64,000 bases of DNA from Pseudomonas sp. GR 6-02 (GCF_001655615.1 NZ_CP011567.1:1125001-1189000); one strand, 5' to 3'; shown: positions 20,413-29,608, numbered from the stretch's first letter. Notes: generated by a model from the sequence alone, not told the origin. Made by a program: numbers and translations.

Positions 20413-20439
20413 AAGCATCCCGCAAGGGATGCTTTTTTT
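20413..20439 (+). terminator. Terminator after the glycine-zipper gene
   Basis: AAGCATCCC and GGGATGCTT form a 9-bp stem with a GCAA tetraloop and a run of seven T residues. Confidence 0.93.
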
Positions 20440-20524
20440 GTGCCCGAATTTCATGTGTCACCTTCAACGTGTTATGCAAGACTCTTCATTTTTGCGGCCT
20501 TTTGCCCGCCAGTCCTGAGCCCCC

Positions 20525-21421
20525 ATGCCTGCCATCGATCATCCCCTGATAGACCAGTTCCTCGACGCCCTGTGGCTGGAGAAAGGCCTTTCCGATAACA
20601 CCCGCGATGCCTATCGCAGCGACCTGGCCTTGTTCAACGGCTGGTTGCAGGAAAAAGGCCTGGAGCTGATCAACGCCGGGCGCGAGTTGATCCTCGATCA
20701 CCTGGCCTGGCGCCTGGAGCAAAACTACAAACCCCGTTCTACGGCGCGATTCCTCTCCGGCGTGCGTGGTTTCTATCGCTATTTGTTGCGGGAAAAGCTG
20801 ATTGCCGTGGATCCGACCCTGCGCGTGGATATGCCGCAACTGGGTAGGCCATTGCCTAAATCCTTGTCGGAAGCCGATGTGGAGGCCTTGCTGGCCGCGC
20901 CGGACTTGAGCGAGGCCATCGGTCAGCGTGATCGCGCCATGCTTGAGGTGCTTTACGCGTGTGGCTTGCGGGTGACGGAGCTGATCAGCCTGACGCTGGA
21001 GCAGGTCAACCTGCGCCAAGGCGTGCTGCGGGTGATGGGCAAGGGCAGCAAGGAACGTCTGGTGCCGATGGGCGAGGAGGCGATTGTCTGGGTCGAGCGT
21101 TACATGCGCGATGCCCGTGGCGAGTTGCTGGGCGGGCGTCCCAGCGATGTGCTGTTCCCCAGCCAGCGCGGTGAGCAGATGACCCGCCAGACCTTCTGGC
21201 ATCGCATCAAGCACCAGGCCAAGGTCGCCGGGATCGGCAAGTCGCTGTCGCCGCATACCTTGCGTCATGCCTTCGCCACGCACCTGCTCAACCACGGTGC
21301 CGACCTTCGGGTGGTGCAAATGTTGCTCGGCCACAGCGATCTCTCCACCACCCAGATCTATACTCACGTCGCCCGGGCGCGCTTGCAGGATCTGCATGCC
21401 AAGCATCACCCCAGAGGCTAA
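20525..21421 (+). CDS. xerD: Site-specific tyrosine recombinase XerD
   Basis: 298 aa, the expected length. XerD, with XerC, resolves chromosome dimers at dif under FtsK control. All catalytic residues are at the positions known from E. coli XerD: R149 (GLRVTEL), K173 (GKGSKER), H244 and R247 (HTLRHAFATHLL), H270 (LLGHSDLSTTQ) and nucleophile Y279 (IYTHV). The N-terminal SAM-like domain spans about 1-95. It precedes dsbC as in other Pseudomonas, and a REP pair separates the two genes. Confidence 0.96.
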   Translation: MPAIDHPLIDQFLDALWLEKGLSDNTRDAYRSDLALFNGWLQEKGLELINAGRELILDHLAWRLEQNYKPRSTARFLSGVRGFYRYLLREKLIAVDPTLRVDMPQLGRPLPKSLSEADVEALLAAPDLSEAIGQRDRAMLEVLYACGLRVTELISLTLEQVNLRQGVLRVMGKGSKERLVPMGEEAIVWVERYMRDARGELLGGRPSDVLFPSQRGEQMTRQTFWHRIKHQAKVAGIGKSLSPHTLRHAFATHLLNHGADLRVVQMLLGHSDLSTTQIYTHVARARLQDLHAKHHPRG

Positions 21422-21445
21422 TCAATGCGGGATGGTTACAAACCC

Positions 21446-21578
21446 TGTGGCGAGGGGGCTTGCCCCCCGTTCGGCTGCGCAGCAGTCGTCAAGCCTCACG
21501 CCTCGGTCCATATGTCGGATAGGGATCGCCAAAGAGGGGCTGCTTCGCAACCCAACGGGGGCAAGCCCCCTCGCCACA
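21446..21578. repeat. Inverted REP pair (GTGGCGAGGGGGCTTGCCCCC type)
   Basis: Two copies of a Pseudomonas REP face each other (TGTGGCGAGGGGGCTTGCCC at 21446 and its complement ending at 21578). Each is flanked inward by CGGCTGCG/GCTGCTTCGCAACC-like sequence. The same element occurs at 40304-40450 and 57549-57681. It lies between xerD and dsbC. Confidence 0.85.
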
Positions 21579-21685
21579 CGGGCCTTATGTGGTAGGCTTT
21601 GCCGGTTTGCACGATGGGCGGTTATGACCCGGTGTTTCGGCACGGGCGTTCTGATCGTCCCATTTGTCCGCCTTCAGGAGTTCTC

Positions 21686-22417
21686 ATGCGTCTGACCCAG
21701 ATTTTCGCCGCTGCAGCCATTGCGTTGGTCAGCACCTTTGCCGTCGCCGATGACGCGGCCGACCAAGCCATTCGTAAAAGCCTGGAAAACCTCCAGCTCG
21801 ACGTGCCGGTCGAAACCATCACCGCCAGCCCGCTGCCAGGTCTGTACGAAGTCAAGCTCAAGGGCAGCCGCGTGCTTTACGCCAGCGCCGACGGCCAATA
21901 CGTGGTTCAGGGCTACCTGTTCCAGCTCAAGGACGGCAAACCGGTCAACCTGACCGAAAAGACCGAGCGCCTGGGCATTGCCAAACTGATCAATGGCATT
22001 CCTGTGGCTGAAACCGTGGTCTACCCGGCCATCGGCGAAACCAAGTCGCACATCACCGTGTTCACCGACACCACTTGCCCGTATTGCCACAAGCTGCACG
22101 CCGAAGTGCCTGAGCTGAACAAACGCGGCATCGAAGTGCGTTATGTTGCGTTCCCGCGCCAGGGCCTGGGCTCGCCGGGTGACGAGCAACTGCAAGCCGT
22201 GTGGTGTTCGAAAGACAAGAAAGCCGCCATGGACAAAATGGTCGATGGCAAGGAAATCAAGGCCGCCAAGTGCGATAACCCGGTGTCCAAGCAGTTTGCC
22301 CTCGGTCAGTCGATTGGCGTGAACGGTACACCGGCCATCGTTTTGGCTGACGGTCAGGTCATTCCGGGCTACCAGCCTGCGCCACAAGTCGCCAAACTGG
22401 CACTGGGCGCGAAGTAA
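21686..22417 (+). CDS. dsbC: Thiol:disulfide interchange protein DsbC
   Basis: 243 aa. Periplasmic disulfide isomerase. A signal peptide (MRLTQIFAAAAIALVSTFAVA, residues 1-21 before the DD) precedes the dimerisation domain and a thioredoxin-fold domain with the CPYC active site in TDTTCPYCHKLH. The start is chosen because CAGGAG lies 7 nt upstream; a longer frame from 21599 lacks a signal sequence. DsbC shuffles wrong disulfides in exported proteins and is kept reduced by DsbD, which is not in this window. Confidence 0.95.
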   Translation: MRLTQIFAAAAIALVSTFAVADDAADQAIRKSLENLQLDVPVETITASPLPGLYEVKLKGSRVLYASADGQYVVQGYLFQLKDGKPVNLTEKTERLGIAKLINGIPVAETVVYPAIGETKSHITVFTDTTCPYCHKLHAEVPELNKRGIEVRYVAFPRQGLGSPGDEQLQAVWCSKDKKAAMDKMVDGKEIKAAKCDNPVSKQFALGQSIGVNGTPAIVLADGQVIPGYQPAPQVAKLALGAK

Positions 22418-22487
22418 ATTCGCATCGTCACGGCCAGCCTTTGACGAGCGTGGTCCGGCGGCAGCATTTGCCGGGCCATCAATAGAG

Positions 22488-22537
22488 AGCCGCGAACCTG
22501 CGGCTGTTTTCACGGCCGGCCTCGAGTCGGCCGTTTT
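22488..22537 (+). terminator. Tandem terminator-like hairpins between dsbC and hom
   Basis: Two stem-loops follow each other. AGCCGC/GCGGCT with a 6-nt loop and GTTTT is at 22488-22510. ACGGCCG/CGGCCGT with a 9-nt loop and TTTTA is at 22512-22537. The second ends only 14 nt before the hom start. They could end the dsbC transcript or act in attenuation of hom; no leader peptide rich in threonine codons was found. Confidence 0.6.
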
Positions 22538-22551
22538 ATGGGGAGTTCACA

Positions 22552-23856
22552 GTGAAACCGGTCAAAGTAGGCATCTGTGGGTTAGGGACCGTCGGTGGCG
22601 GTACCTTCAACGTACTTCAGCGCAACGCCGAGGAAATTGCTCGTCGTGCCGGGCGTGGAATCGAAGTGGCACAAATTGCCATGCGCACGCCAAAGCCTCA
22701 GTTCCAGACGACCGGTATTGCGATTACCAACGATGTCTTCGAAGTGGCCACGAACCCTGAGATCGACATCGTCATAGAGCTGATGGGCGGCTATACCGTT
22801 GCCCGCGAGCTGGTACTCAAGGCCATCGAGAATGGCAAGCATGTGGTCACCGCGAACAAGGCACTGATTGCCGTTCACGGTAATGAAATTTTCGCCAAGG
22901 CTCGCGAGAAGGGCGTGATCGTTGCGTTCGAAGCGGCCGTGGCCGGCGGCATTCCGGTGATCAAGGCGATCCGTGAAGGCCTGTCCGCCAACCGTATCAA
23001 CTGGGTGGCCGGCATCATCAACGGCACCGGCAACTTTATCCTCACCGAAATGCGTGAGAAGGGCCGGACCTTCGAAGACGTGCTGGCCGAAGCGCAGGCC
23101 CTGGGTTACGCCGAAGCCGACCCGACGTTCGACGTCGAAGGCATCGACGCCGCCCACAAGCTGACGATCCTGGCGTCCATCGCGTTCGGCATTCCGCTGC
23201 AATTCGACAAGGCCTACACCGAAGGCATCACCAAGCTGACCACCGCTGACGTGAACTACGCCGAAGCGCTGGGCTATCGCATCAAGCACCTGGGCGTGGC
23301 GCGCAGCACCGCGGCCGGTATCGAGTTGCGCGTGCACCCGACGCTGATCCCGGCTGATCGCCTGATCGCCAACGTCAACGGCGTGATGAACGCGGTGATG
23401 GTCAACGGTGATGCTGCCGGTTCGACCCTGTTCTACGGTGCTGGTGCCGGCATGGAACCGACTGCTTCGTCGGTAATCGCCGACCTGGTGGACGTGGTTC
23501 GCGCCATGACCTCCGACCCGGAAAACCGTGTACCGCACCTGGCCTTCCAGCCGGATTCGCTGTCGGCCCACCCGATCCTGCCGATCGAAGCCTGCGAAAG
23601 CGCTTACTACCTGCGCATTCAGGCCAAGGACCATCCGGGCGTGTTGGCCCAGGTGGCGAGCATCCTGTCGGAGCGCGGCATCAACATCGAATCGATCATG
23701 CAGAAGGAAGTCGAGGAACACGACGGCCTGGTGCCGATGATCCTGCTGACCCATCGTGTGCTGGAACAGCACATCAACGATGCGATCGCTGCCCTGGAAG
23801 CCTTGGCGGGCGTGGTCGGTCCGGTTGTACGGATCCGCGTCGAGCACCTGAACTAA
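22552..23856 (+). CDS. hom: Homoserine dehydrogenase
   Basis: 434 aa with a GTG start after GGGAG. Converts aspartate semialdehyde to homoserine with NAD(P)H, the branch point to threonine and methionine. The Rossmann motif is GICGLGTVGGGTFNVL (residues 7-22), the catalytic domain contains NGTGNFILTEM and EADPTFDVEGIDAAHK, and a C-terminal ACT domain (about 350-430; YYLRIQAKDHPGVLAQV) provides threonine feedback control. thrC follows after 66 nt, so the two threonine genes form an operon. Confidence 0.97.
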   Translation: MKPVKVGICGLGTVGGGTFNVLQRNAEEIARRAGRGIEVAQIAMRTPKPQFQTTGIAITNDVFEVATNPEIDIVIELMGGYTVARELVLKAIENGKHVVTANKALIAVHGNEIFAKAREKGVIVAFEAAVAGGIPVIKAIREGLSANRINWVAGIINGTGNFILTEMREKGRTFEDVLAEAQALGYAEADPTFDVEGIDAAHKLTILASIAFGIPLQFDKAYTEGITKLTTADVNYAEALGYRIKHLGVARSTAAGIELRVHPTLIPADRLIANVNGVMNAVMVNGDAAGSTLFYGAGAGMEPTASSVIADLVDVVRAMTSDPENRVPHLAFQPDSLSAHPILPIEACESAYYLRIQAKDHPGVLAQVASILSERGINIESIMQKEVEEHDGLVPMILLTHRVLEQHINDAIAALEALAGVVGPVVRIRVEHLN

Positions 23857-23922
23857 GCCGTTATCGTTCACCGGGCCCGCACGCGGGCCCGGCATTGCGA
23901 ACACTGTCCATTGGAGTCAGTC

Positions 23923-25332
23923 ATGCGTTACATCAGTACCCGCGGCCAGGCACCGGCCCTGAATTTCGAAGACGTCCTGCTGGCCGGTCTAGCCACCGAC
24001 GGCGGTCTGTACGTCCCGGAAAACCTGCCACGTTTCACTCAGGAAGAAATCGCTTCCTGGGCCGGCCTGCCGTATCACGAACTGGCCTTCCGGGTGATGC
24101 GCCCGTTCGTCACCGGCAGCATCCCCGATGCCGATTTCAAAAAGATTCTTGAAGAAACGTACGGCGTGTTTTCCCACAACGCCGTTGCGCCGTTGCGTCA
24201 GCTGAACAGCAACGAATGGGTGCTGGAGCTGTTCCACGGCCCGACCCTGGCGTTCAAGGACTTCGCCCTGCAACTGCTCGGTCGCCTGCTCGACTATGTG
24301 CTGGAAAAGCGCGGTGAGCGCGTGGTGATCGTCGGCGCTACCTCCGGTGACACCGGTTCGGCGGCCATCGAAGGCTGCAAGCATTGCGAAAACGTCGACA
24401 TCTTCATCCTGCACCCACACAACCGCGTGTCCGAAGTGCAGCGTCGCCAGATGACCACCATCTTCGGCGAGAACATCCATAACATCGCCATCGAAGGCAA
24501 CTTCGATGACTGCCAGGAAATGGTCAAGGCGAGCTTCGCCGACCAGAGCTTCCTCAAGGGCACTCGCCTGGTAGCGGTGAACTCGATCAACTGGGCGCGG
24601 ATCATGGCCCAGATCGTTTACTACTTCCACGCAGCCCTGCAACTGGGTGGCCCGGCGCGTTCGGTATCGTTCTCGGTGCCGACCGGCAACTTCGGCGATA
24701 TCTTCGCCGGTTACCTGGCGCGCAACATGGGCCTGCCGATCAACCAGTTGATCGTCGCCACCAACCGCAACGACATCCTGCACCGCTTCATGAGCGGCAA
24801 TCAGTACGTCAAGGAAACCCTGCACGCCACGCTGTCGCCGTCCATGGACATCATGGTCTCGTCGAACTTCGAACGCCTGCTGTTCGACCTGCACGGTCGC
24901 AACGGCGCGGCGATTGCCGGTTTGATGGACACCTTCAAGCAGGGCGGCGGTTTCAGCGTCGAGCAGGAACGCTGGACCGAGGCGCGCAAGCTGTTCGATT
25001 CGCTGGCGGTGGATGACGCCCAAACCTGCGAAACCATTGCCGAAGTCTTCGAGCAAACCGGCGAGCTGCTGGACCCGCACACCGCCATCGGCGTGAAGGC
25101 CGCGCGCGAATGCCGTCGCAGCCTGGATATCCCGATGGTGATCCTGGGCACGGCTCATCCGGTCAAATTCCCGGACGCGGTGGAAAAAGCCGGTGTAGGA
25201 AAAGCACTCGAACTACCTGCACATCTTTCTGATTTGTTTGAGCGAGACGAGCGTTGCACCGTGTTGCCGAATGACCTGAAAGCCGTGCAGGCCTTTGTCA
25301 GTCAGCATGGCAACCGCGGCAAGCCACTGTAA
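23923..25332 (+). CDS. thrC: Threonine synthase
   Basis: 469 aa. PLP enzyme making threonine from O-phosphohomoserine. The N-terminal YISTRGQAPALNFEDVLLAG is typical of the long (type II) form. The PLP lysine lies in GPTLAFKDFALQ and the phosphate-binding loop is GATSGDTGSAA. The ATG at 23923 has GGAG upstream; an in-frame TTG at 23911 would add four residues and is less likely. Confidence 0.97.
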   Translation: MRYISTRGQAPALNFEDVLLAGLATDGGLYVPENLPRFTQEEIASWAGLPYHELAFRVMRPFVTGSIPDADFKKILEETYGVFSHNAVAPLRQLNSNEWVLELFHGPTLAFKDFALQLLGRLLDYVLEKRGERVVIVGATSGDTGSAAIEGCKHCENVDIFILHPHNRVSEVQRRQMTTIFGENIHNIAIEGNFDDCQEMVKASFADQSFLKGTRLVAVNSINWARIMAQIVYYFHAALQLGGPARSVSFSVPTGNFGDIFAGYLARNMGLPINQLIVATNRNDILHRFMSGNQYVKETLHATLSPSMDIMVSSNFERLLFDLHGRNGAAIAGLMDTFKQGGGFSVEQERWTEARKLFDSLAVDDAQTCETIAEVFEQTGELLDPHTAIGVKAARECRRSLDIPMVILGTAHPVKFPDAVEKAGVGKALELPAHLSDLFERDERCTVLPNDLKAVQAFVSQHGNRGKPL

Positions 25333-25355
25333 CCGGTAAAAGCTGTCACATTTTG

Positions 25356-25380
25356 AAGCCCGTCTCCTGACGGGCTTTCT
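25356..25380 (+). terminator. Terminator after thrC
   Basis: AAGCCCGTC/GACGGGCTT stem with a TCCT loop, followed by TCTCATTT. It lies 23 nt after the thrC stop. Confidence 0.85.
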
Positions 25381-25465
25381 CATTTCTGCATGCCACACTT
25401 GTCGGGTTTCGTAAATGAAGAGCCGCCCATGAAGGGCGGGCGAGACGATCACCAAGGAAGTGGCA

Positions 25466-26839
25466 ATGCTGTTTTTTAGAGGGTTTAAACCAGCTGCGTG
25501 CTGGATATTTCTGGTCGGCGCCATGAGCGTTGCTCAATGGGGGCTGGCGGCGCAATTGGCGGCTTATGAGCCCCGGGGGGCGGTCGCCGAGGCCGCTATC
25601 GGGCTAGACGCTCAGGAGCTGCAATGGATTGCGGAACATCCGACGGTCACGGTCGCGTCGGCGCAGTACCCGTTGTATCTGTTCAAGGATGAGCATGGAT
25701 ACTGGAGCGGGTTGAACAACGATGTGCTCAACCGCATCAGCGCCATGACAGGGCTGAAGTTCCTCCATGAAGAGACGTTTTCCACCGATCAATTGCTGGA
25801 GCGGCTGGAAAGCGGCGCGGCAGACATTAGCACCACACTGGCAATGAGTGAGGAGCGCAAGGAGTTCCTGGATTTCAGTCATGCGTTCGGTGGTGCGGGC
25901 TGGGTGTTCGTCGGGCGAGCGGGCGCGCCAGCGGTGCAATCCATGCAGCAGCTGTCGAAAAGAGTACTGGTGCTGCCAGCCCGGCATGCGCTGGAGGCGA
26001 CCATTCGTCGCGACTATCCGTCCATCGAGCTGCGTTCGGTCAAAACCTACGCCGAGGCCAGGGCGCTGGTCGAAAGCGGCGAAGCCTACGCCACCATCGA
26101 GAATGAAACCGGGGCGCAGCTCTATCCGTCAGGGCAGCTCAAGGTGGGCGATACGGTGGAGGGTAAATGGGAAGCTGATCATCTGGCGCTACGCAAAGGG
26201 CAGCCGCAATTGTTGAGCATCCTCAACAAGGCGCTCGAAGCGTTTCCGCCTGCCGAATTACGCGCGATTCGCTTGAAGTGGCTCGATGGCATTGTTCCCG
26301 TACAGACGCCTTCGACCTGGCAGCAAATAACCGAATGGGGCTGTTGGAGCGTTTTTTTCGCCAGTGTTTTTGCGCTGCTATCCCTGCTGTGGAACCGGCG
26401 ACTCACGGTGTTGATCCAGCAACGTCGGGACGCGGAAAAAGATCTCAATGACCAGCTCGCCTTCCAGCATGCCTTGATAGACGCCATGCCCGATCCGATG
26501 TTCGTGCGTGATCTGGAGGGGCGCTTGATCATGTGCAACAAGAGTTATGAAGAGGGGTTGTCGACCCGTTTCGACCAGATTCAGGGGCGTCGACTGATCG
26601 AGCTCGATGTCTTGCCCAAAGAAACCGCCGAGCAACTGCACGCCGAGTTCATGGCCCAGCTCGGTACGCGCAAGACCCGCTTCAGCGAACGTCAGTTGAT
26701 GTTCAAGGACGGCGTCAGGGACATCTATCAGTGGACGGTGCCGTTTTACAGTGCCGACGGTCAATTGCGAGGACTGCTGGGCGGATGGACCGATCTGGCC
26801 AAGCGGAGACAAGGCAGGCGTAAAGCGCAATGCCTGTAG
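25466..26839 (+). CDS. Truncated EvgS/BvgS-like sensor (SBP_bac_3 + PAS, no kinase)
   Basis: 457 aa. After a signal-like N-terminus comes a periplasmic solute-binding domain of the family-3 type (about 45-275), a membrane span (about 288-308), and a cytosolic PAS domain (about 330-440; FQHALIDAMPDPMFVRDLEG). This is the front half of unorthodox EvgS/BvgS sensor kinases. The frame stops right after GGWTDLAKRRQ, where such proteins continue into the HisKA domain, and no HisKA, ATPase or receiver sequence follows in any frame before the next gene. Either a decayed gene or a kinase-less sensor. ATG preceded by AAGGAAG. Confidence 0.7.
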   Translation: MLFFRGFKPAACWIFLVGAMSVAQWGLAAQLAAYEPRGAVAEAAIGLDAQELQWIAEHPTVTVASAQYPLYLFKDEHGYWSGLNNDVLNRISAMTGLKFLHEETFSTDQLLERLESGAADISTTLAMSEERKEFLDFSHAFGGAGWVFVGRAGAPAVQSMQQLSKRVLVLPARHALEATIRRDYPSIELRSVKTYAEARALVESGEAYATIENETGAQLYPSGQLKVGDTVEGKWEADHLALRKGQPQLLSILNKALEAFPPAELRAIRLKWLDGIVPVQTPSTWQQITEWGCWSVFFASVFALLSLLWNRRLTVLIQQRRDAEKDLNDQLAFQHALIDAMPDPMFVRDLEGRLIMCNKSYEEGLSTRFDQIQGRRLIELDVLPKETAEQLHAEFMAQLGTRKTRFSERQLMFKDGVRDIYQWTVPFYSADGQLRGLLGGWTDLAKRRQGRRKAQCL

Positions 26840-27042
26840 CAGCTGCTACAAGGCATGTGTCTCGGGTGAAAGGGTTTAAACGCGGCTGTTTTTTTACTGT
26901 CATCTTTTCCGGGCATGCTTTATCCACCAGAGGCGCCGGTGCGCCTGCCGTTGGAATCCAGAACTTTCTTCTCGGGCCTGGGGTCATTTACTGTGGATAC
27001 GCCCCAGGCACTTTGTTTGCGGACTATTGAGTGGTGATCGAG

Positions 27043-27330
27043 ATGGAAAGTATCAGTCTATTGCTCGGCGAGGCTCTGAGCCCGTACCAAGTCACGTTGA
27101 CCCCATCGGGTGCCCATGGCGAATGCCTGGTGACGCTCAAGAGTGCGACCGGCGCTATCGTGGTCGAACGGCTGTTCAATCAGGCCCAGTTAACCGATAA
27201 ACGTCTGCTGACGGATGTCGTCGACGGCTTGCACCGTGACGTGCTGATCGCTGAAGGACGCCTGGAGCCCTGTGTTATCGCGGCGTTGCGCAATGCTGCT
27301 CAGGACAAGCGCCTGGCCAGCCGAAATTGA
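27043..27330 (+). CDS. DUF3509 domain-containing protein
   Basis: 95 aa, starting MESISLLLGEALSPYQVTLT. The VTLKSATGAIVVERLFNQAQ and LLTDVVDGLHRDVLIAEG patterns fit DUF3509, a small soluble family found almost only in Pseudomonas, function unknown. The ATG is chosen over two upstream in-frame GTG codons (27031, 27034) because it matches the family's normal N-terminus; the ribosome binding site is weak for all three. Confidence 0.75.
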   Translation: MESISLLLGEALSPYQVTLTPSGAHGECLVTLKSATGAIVVERLFNQAQLTDKRLLTDVVDGLHRDVLIAEGRLEPCVIAALRNAAQDKRLASRN

Positions 27331-27450
27331 AGTGTTTTTTGTGGGAACCTTCCTGCGCCAAGGTCAGTCAGACCATGTAACGGCAGGATCAAGCATTGTG
27401 CTCCGGTGCTTGTAGCTTGCTGCTACGGGTCTGTAATACAGGCCACGTTT

Positions 27451-27489
27451 AACCCCGAGTTGTCTCCCCACTTCTCGGGGTTTCTTTTT
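27451..27489 (+). terminator. Terminator between convergent DUF3509 and binding-protein genes
   Basis: AACCCCGAG pairs with CTCGGGGTT over a 14-nt loop, followed by TCTTTTT. It lies 120 nt after the DUF3509 stop and just before the end of the convergent gene. Confidence 0.7.
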
Positions 27490-27501
27490 GCCTGCGATTT
27501 G

Positions 27502-28428
27502 TCATTGCGTGGCCTGATGCTCGAAAAAGGCCTTGGTTTCTTCCAGGTAATCCTTGCGTCTTTGCGGGTCGAGCCAGTCGGCATACAACGGGTCCAGGTG
27601 CTCGCGGGGCAGGGCGCGCAATAGTCGGTTGATTTCACTGATCGCCTGTCGACCCTGGGGCGTATTCGAGCAACCGATGTACACGGGCATGTAGTTGCCC
27701 GTGCCTTTGACCGGGTAGAACTCCAGTTGCTCATCGGCCAGGTTTTCCTGATGGGCCTGATAGCGGATTTCCGGCCAGTAACCCAATACCACCTGCAAAC
27801 GCCCCAAGCGTTGCATCTGCAGCAGGCTGCCGAGGGCGTCATTGCCATAGTGTGGCGTCAGCGCGCCGGCTGGCGCCTGTTGCAGCAGTGTGTCGAGGAA
27901 CTCACCGTAACGGCGCTCGGCGATCACACCGACTTTCTGTCGACCGCTGGCCAACAGGGCCGCCAGATCGACTTCACCGTTGGAAAGAAACGGCTCCAGC
28001 ACCGACCGATCTTCACGTCGGATCACCAGCCCATTGCTGACCACCCGGAAGGCCGGAATGGAATACGTGATCCACTGTTCGCGCTCCCTGCTCCAGACCA
28101 GCGAGGGGTCGCAGGTAAAGGATGATTCGTGAAGCATCTGTATGCCGCGGGCGCGATTGACCCGTATCAGGGTGTGTTCGTACTGCGGCATACCGGCGAT
28201 CAGCAGGGGCATCAATTGGTCAATGACGCCCTGGCCTTTTTTCGGGCCTTCGAAGATCGTCAGTGGCGGCAGGTCGCGCAACAGCCAGAACAAATGCTCC
28301 TTAGGTTGCGCCAGGGCCGGGGATATCAGGCCCGACAACAGCCCGAGCGCCGCCAGCAGGCGCCCGATGCCGGCGTAATCGAGGACAGATGAAAGCAGGC
28401 GATTCAGCTTAGATGGCCCCGTCTTCAC
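27502..28428 (-). CDS. Periplasmic substrate-binding-like protein (TIGR02285-type)
   Basis: About 308 aa. A hydrophobic signal segment (IGRLLAALGLLSGLISPALA) is followed by a solute-binding fold: LFWLLRDLPPLTIFEGPKKGQGVIDQLMP near the start and NYMPVYIGCSNTPQGRQAI near the end. The pattern resembles small conserved Pseudomonas proteins related to amino-acid-binding proteins but found without permease genes, as here. The start is uncertain: I use a GTG at 28428, which overlaps the end of the CoA-transferase gene by 20 bp; an ATG at 28491 gives a longer, unlikely signal sequence. Ligand unknown. Confidence 0.65.
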   Translation of the reverse strand: MKTGPSKLNRLLSSVLDYAGIGRLLAALGLLSGLISPALAQPKEHLFWLLRDLPPLTIFEGPKKGQGVIDQLMPLLIAGMPQYEHTLIRVNRARGIQMLHESSFTCDPSLVWSREREQWITYSIPAFRVVSNGLVIRREDRSVLEPFLSNGEVDLAALLASGRQKVGVIAERRYGEFLDTLLQQAPAGALTPHYGNDALGSLLQMQRLGRLQVVLGYWPEIRYQAHQENLADEQLEFYPVKGTGNYMPVYIGCSNTPQGRQAISEINRLLRALPREHLDPLYADWLDPQRRKDYLEETKAFFEHQATQ

Positions 28429-29608
28429 GCAGTCGTGCGATCTGTGCCGGGTCGTAGCCCAGATCGTGGAGGACTTGCGCATTGTGTTCACCCAACTGCG
28501 GCCCGACCCATTCCGAGGTGCCGGGTGTCTCGGAAAGCTTCGGTACGATGCCGGGCATCTTGAAGTCCTTGCCGTCGGGCAGCTTGGCTTGCAGGAACAT
28601 TTCCCGGGCCAGGTATTGCGGATCGCTGAACATGTCTTCGGCGCTGAAGATCCGGCTGGCGGGAACGTCGGCCTGGTTCAATTGCTCGATCACCGCGTCC
28701 AGTGGCAGTGAGTTGACCCAGCGATCGATCACCCCGTAAATCTCGTCGCGACGGCTGTCACGCCCGTCGTTGCTGGCCAGCACTGGGTCGTTGGCCAGAT
28801 CCTCGCGGCCGATGATCAGCATGAATCGCTTGAAGATCGCATCGCCGTTGGCGCCGATCTGCACGTGTTTGCCATCGGCGCTGGTGTGGATGGAGGAGGG
28901 TGTGATGCCTGGCATGATGTTGCCGGTGCGTTCGCGGATGAAGCCGAACACATCGAACTCCGGGACCATGCTTTCCATCATGGCGAAGATCGCTTCATAC
29001 AGCGCCACGTCCACCACTTGCCCCAAACCGCCGTTGACCTCGCGATGACGCAAGGCCATCAGTGCGCCGATCACGCCCCAGAGCGCGGCAATCGAGTCGC
29101 CGATGGAAATCCCGGTGCGCACTGGCGGCCGGTCCTCGAACCCGGTGATGTAGCGCAGGCCGCCCATGGACTCACCGACCGCACCGAAGCCCGGCTGATC
29201 TTTCATGGGGCCGGTCTGGCCAAAGCCCGAGAGCCGCACCATCACCAGTTTCGGGTTCAGTGCGTGCAAGACTTCCCAGCCCAGGCCGAGCTTTTCCAGC
29301 ACGCCGGGGCGAAAATTCTCGATCAGGATGTCCGCTTCACTGAGCAGCTGTTTCAGGATCGCCAGGCCATCGGGGTGTTTCAGGTTCAGGGTCAGGGATT
29401 TCTTGTTGCGCGCCTGAACGAACCACCACAGCGAGGTGCCTTCATACAACTTGCGCCATTTGCGCAACGGATCACCGCCGTCCGGTGACTCGATCTTGAT
29501 CACTTCGGCGCCGAATTCGCCGCAAATACGCGAGGCAAACGGCCCGGCAATCAACGTACCCAATTCGATGACTTTCAGACCCGAGAGCGGTTTATTGGAG
29601 AACGGCAT
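28409..29608 (-). CDS. CaiB/BaiF-type (class III) CoA-transferase
   Basis: 399 aa. The N-terminal LSGLKVIELGTLIAGPFASR and GAEVIKIESPDGGDPLR stretches and the central TGFEDRPPVRTGISIGDS are hallmarks of the family, whose catalytic aspartate forms an acyl-anhydride in CoA transfer between carboxylic acids. The start at 29608 has AGGA upstream; the frame extends further but without a supported start. The substrate cannot be inferred, since no acyl-CoA genes lie beside it. It is divergent from yaeQ. Confidence 0.9.
   Translation of the reverse strand: MPFSNKPLSGLKVIELGTLIAGPFASRICGEFGAEVIKIESPDGGDPLRKWRKLYEGTSLWWFVQARNKKSLTLNLKHPDGLAILKQLLSEADILIENFRPGVLEKLGLGWEVLHALNPKLVMVRLSGFGQTGPMKDQPGFGAVGESMGGLRYITGFEDRPPVRTGISIGDSIAALWGVIGALMALRHREVNGGLGQVVDVALYEAIFAMMESMVPEFDVFGFIRERTGNIMPGITPSSIHTSADGKHVQIGANGDAIFKRFMLIIGREDLANDPVLASNDGRDSRRDEIYGVIDRWVNSLPLDAVIEQLNQADVPASRIFSAEDMFSDPQYLAREMFLQAKLPDGKDFKMPGIVPKLSETPGTSEWVGPQLGEHNAQVLHDLGYDPAQIARLREDGAI

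Noticed and set aside
20525..21421. The tyrosine recombinase as a mobile-element integrase
   Set aside because: All catalytic positions, the length and the xerD-dsbC-hom order fit housekeeping XerD.
26830..27030. 66-codon frame after the truncated sensor
   Set aside because: No ribosome binding site, no family resemblance, and no trace of HisKA sequence; treated as non-coding.
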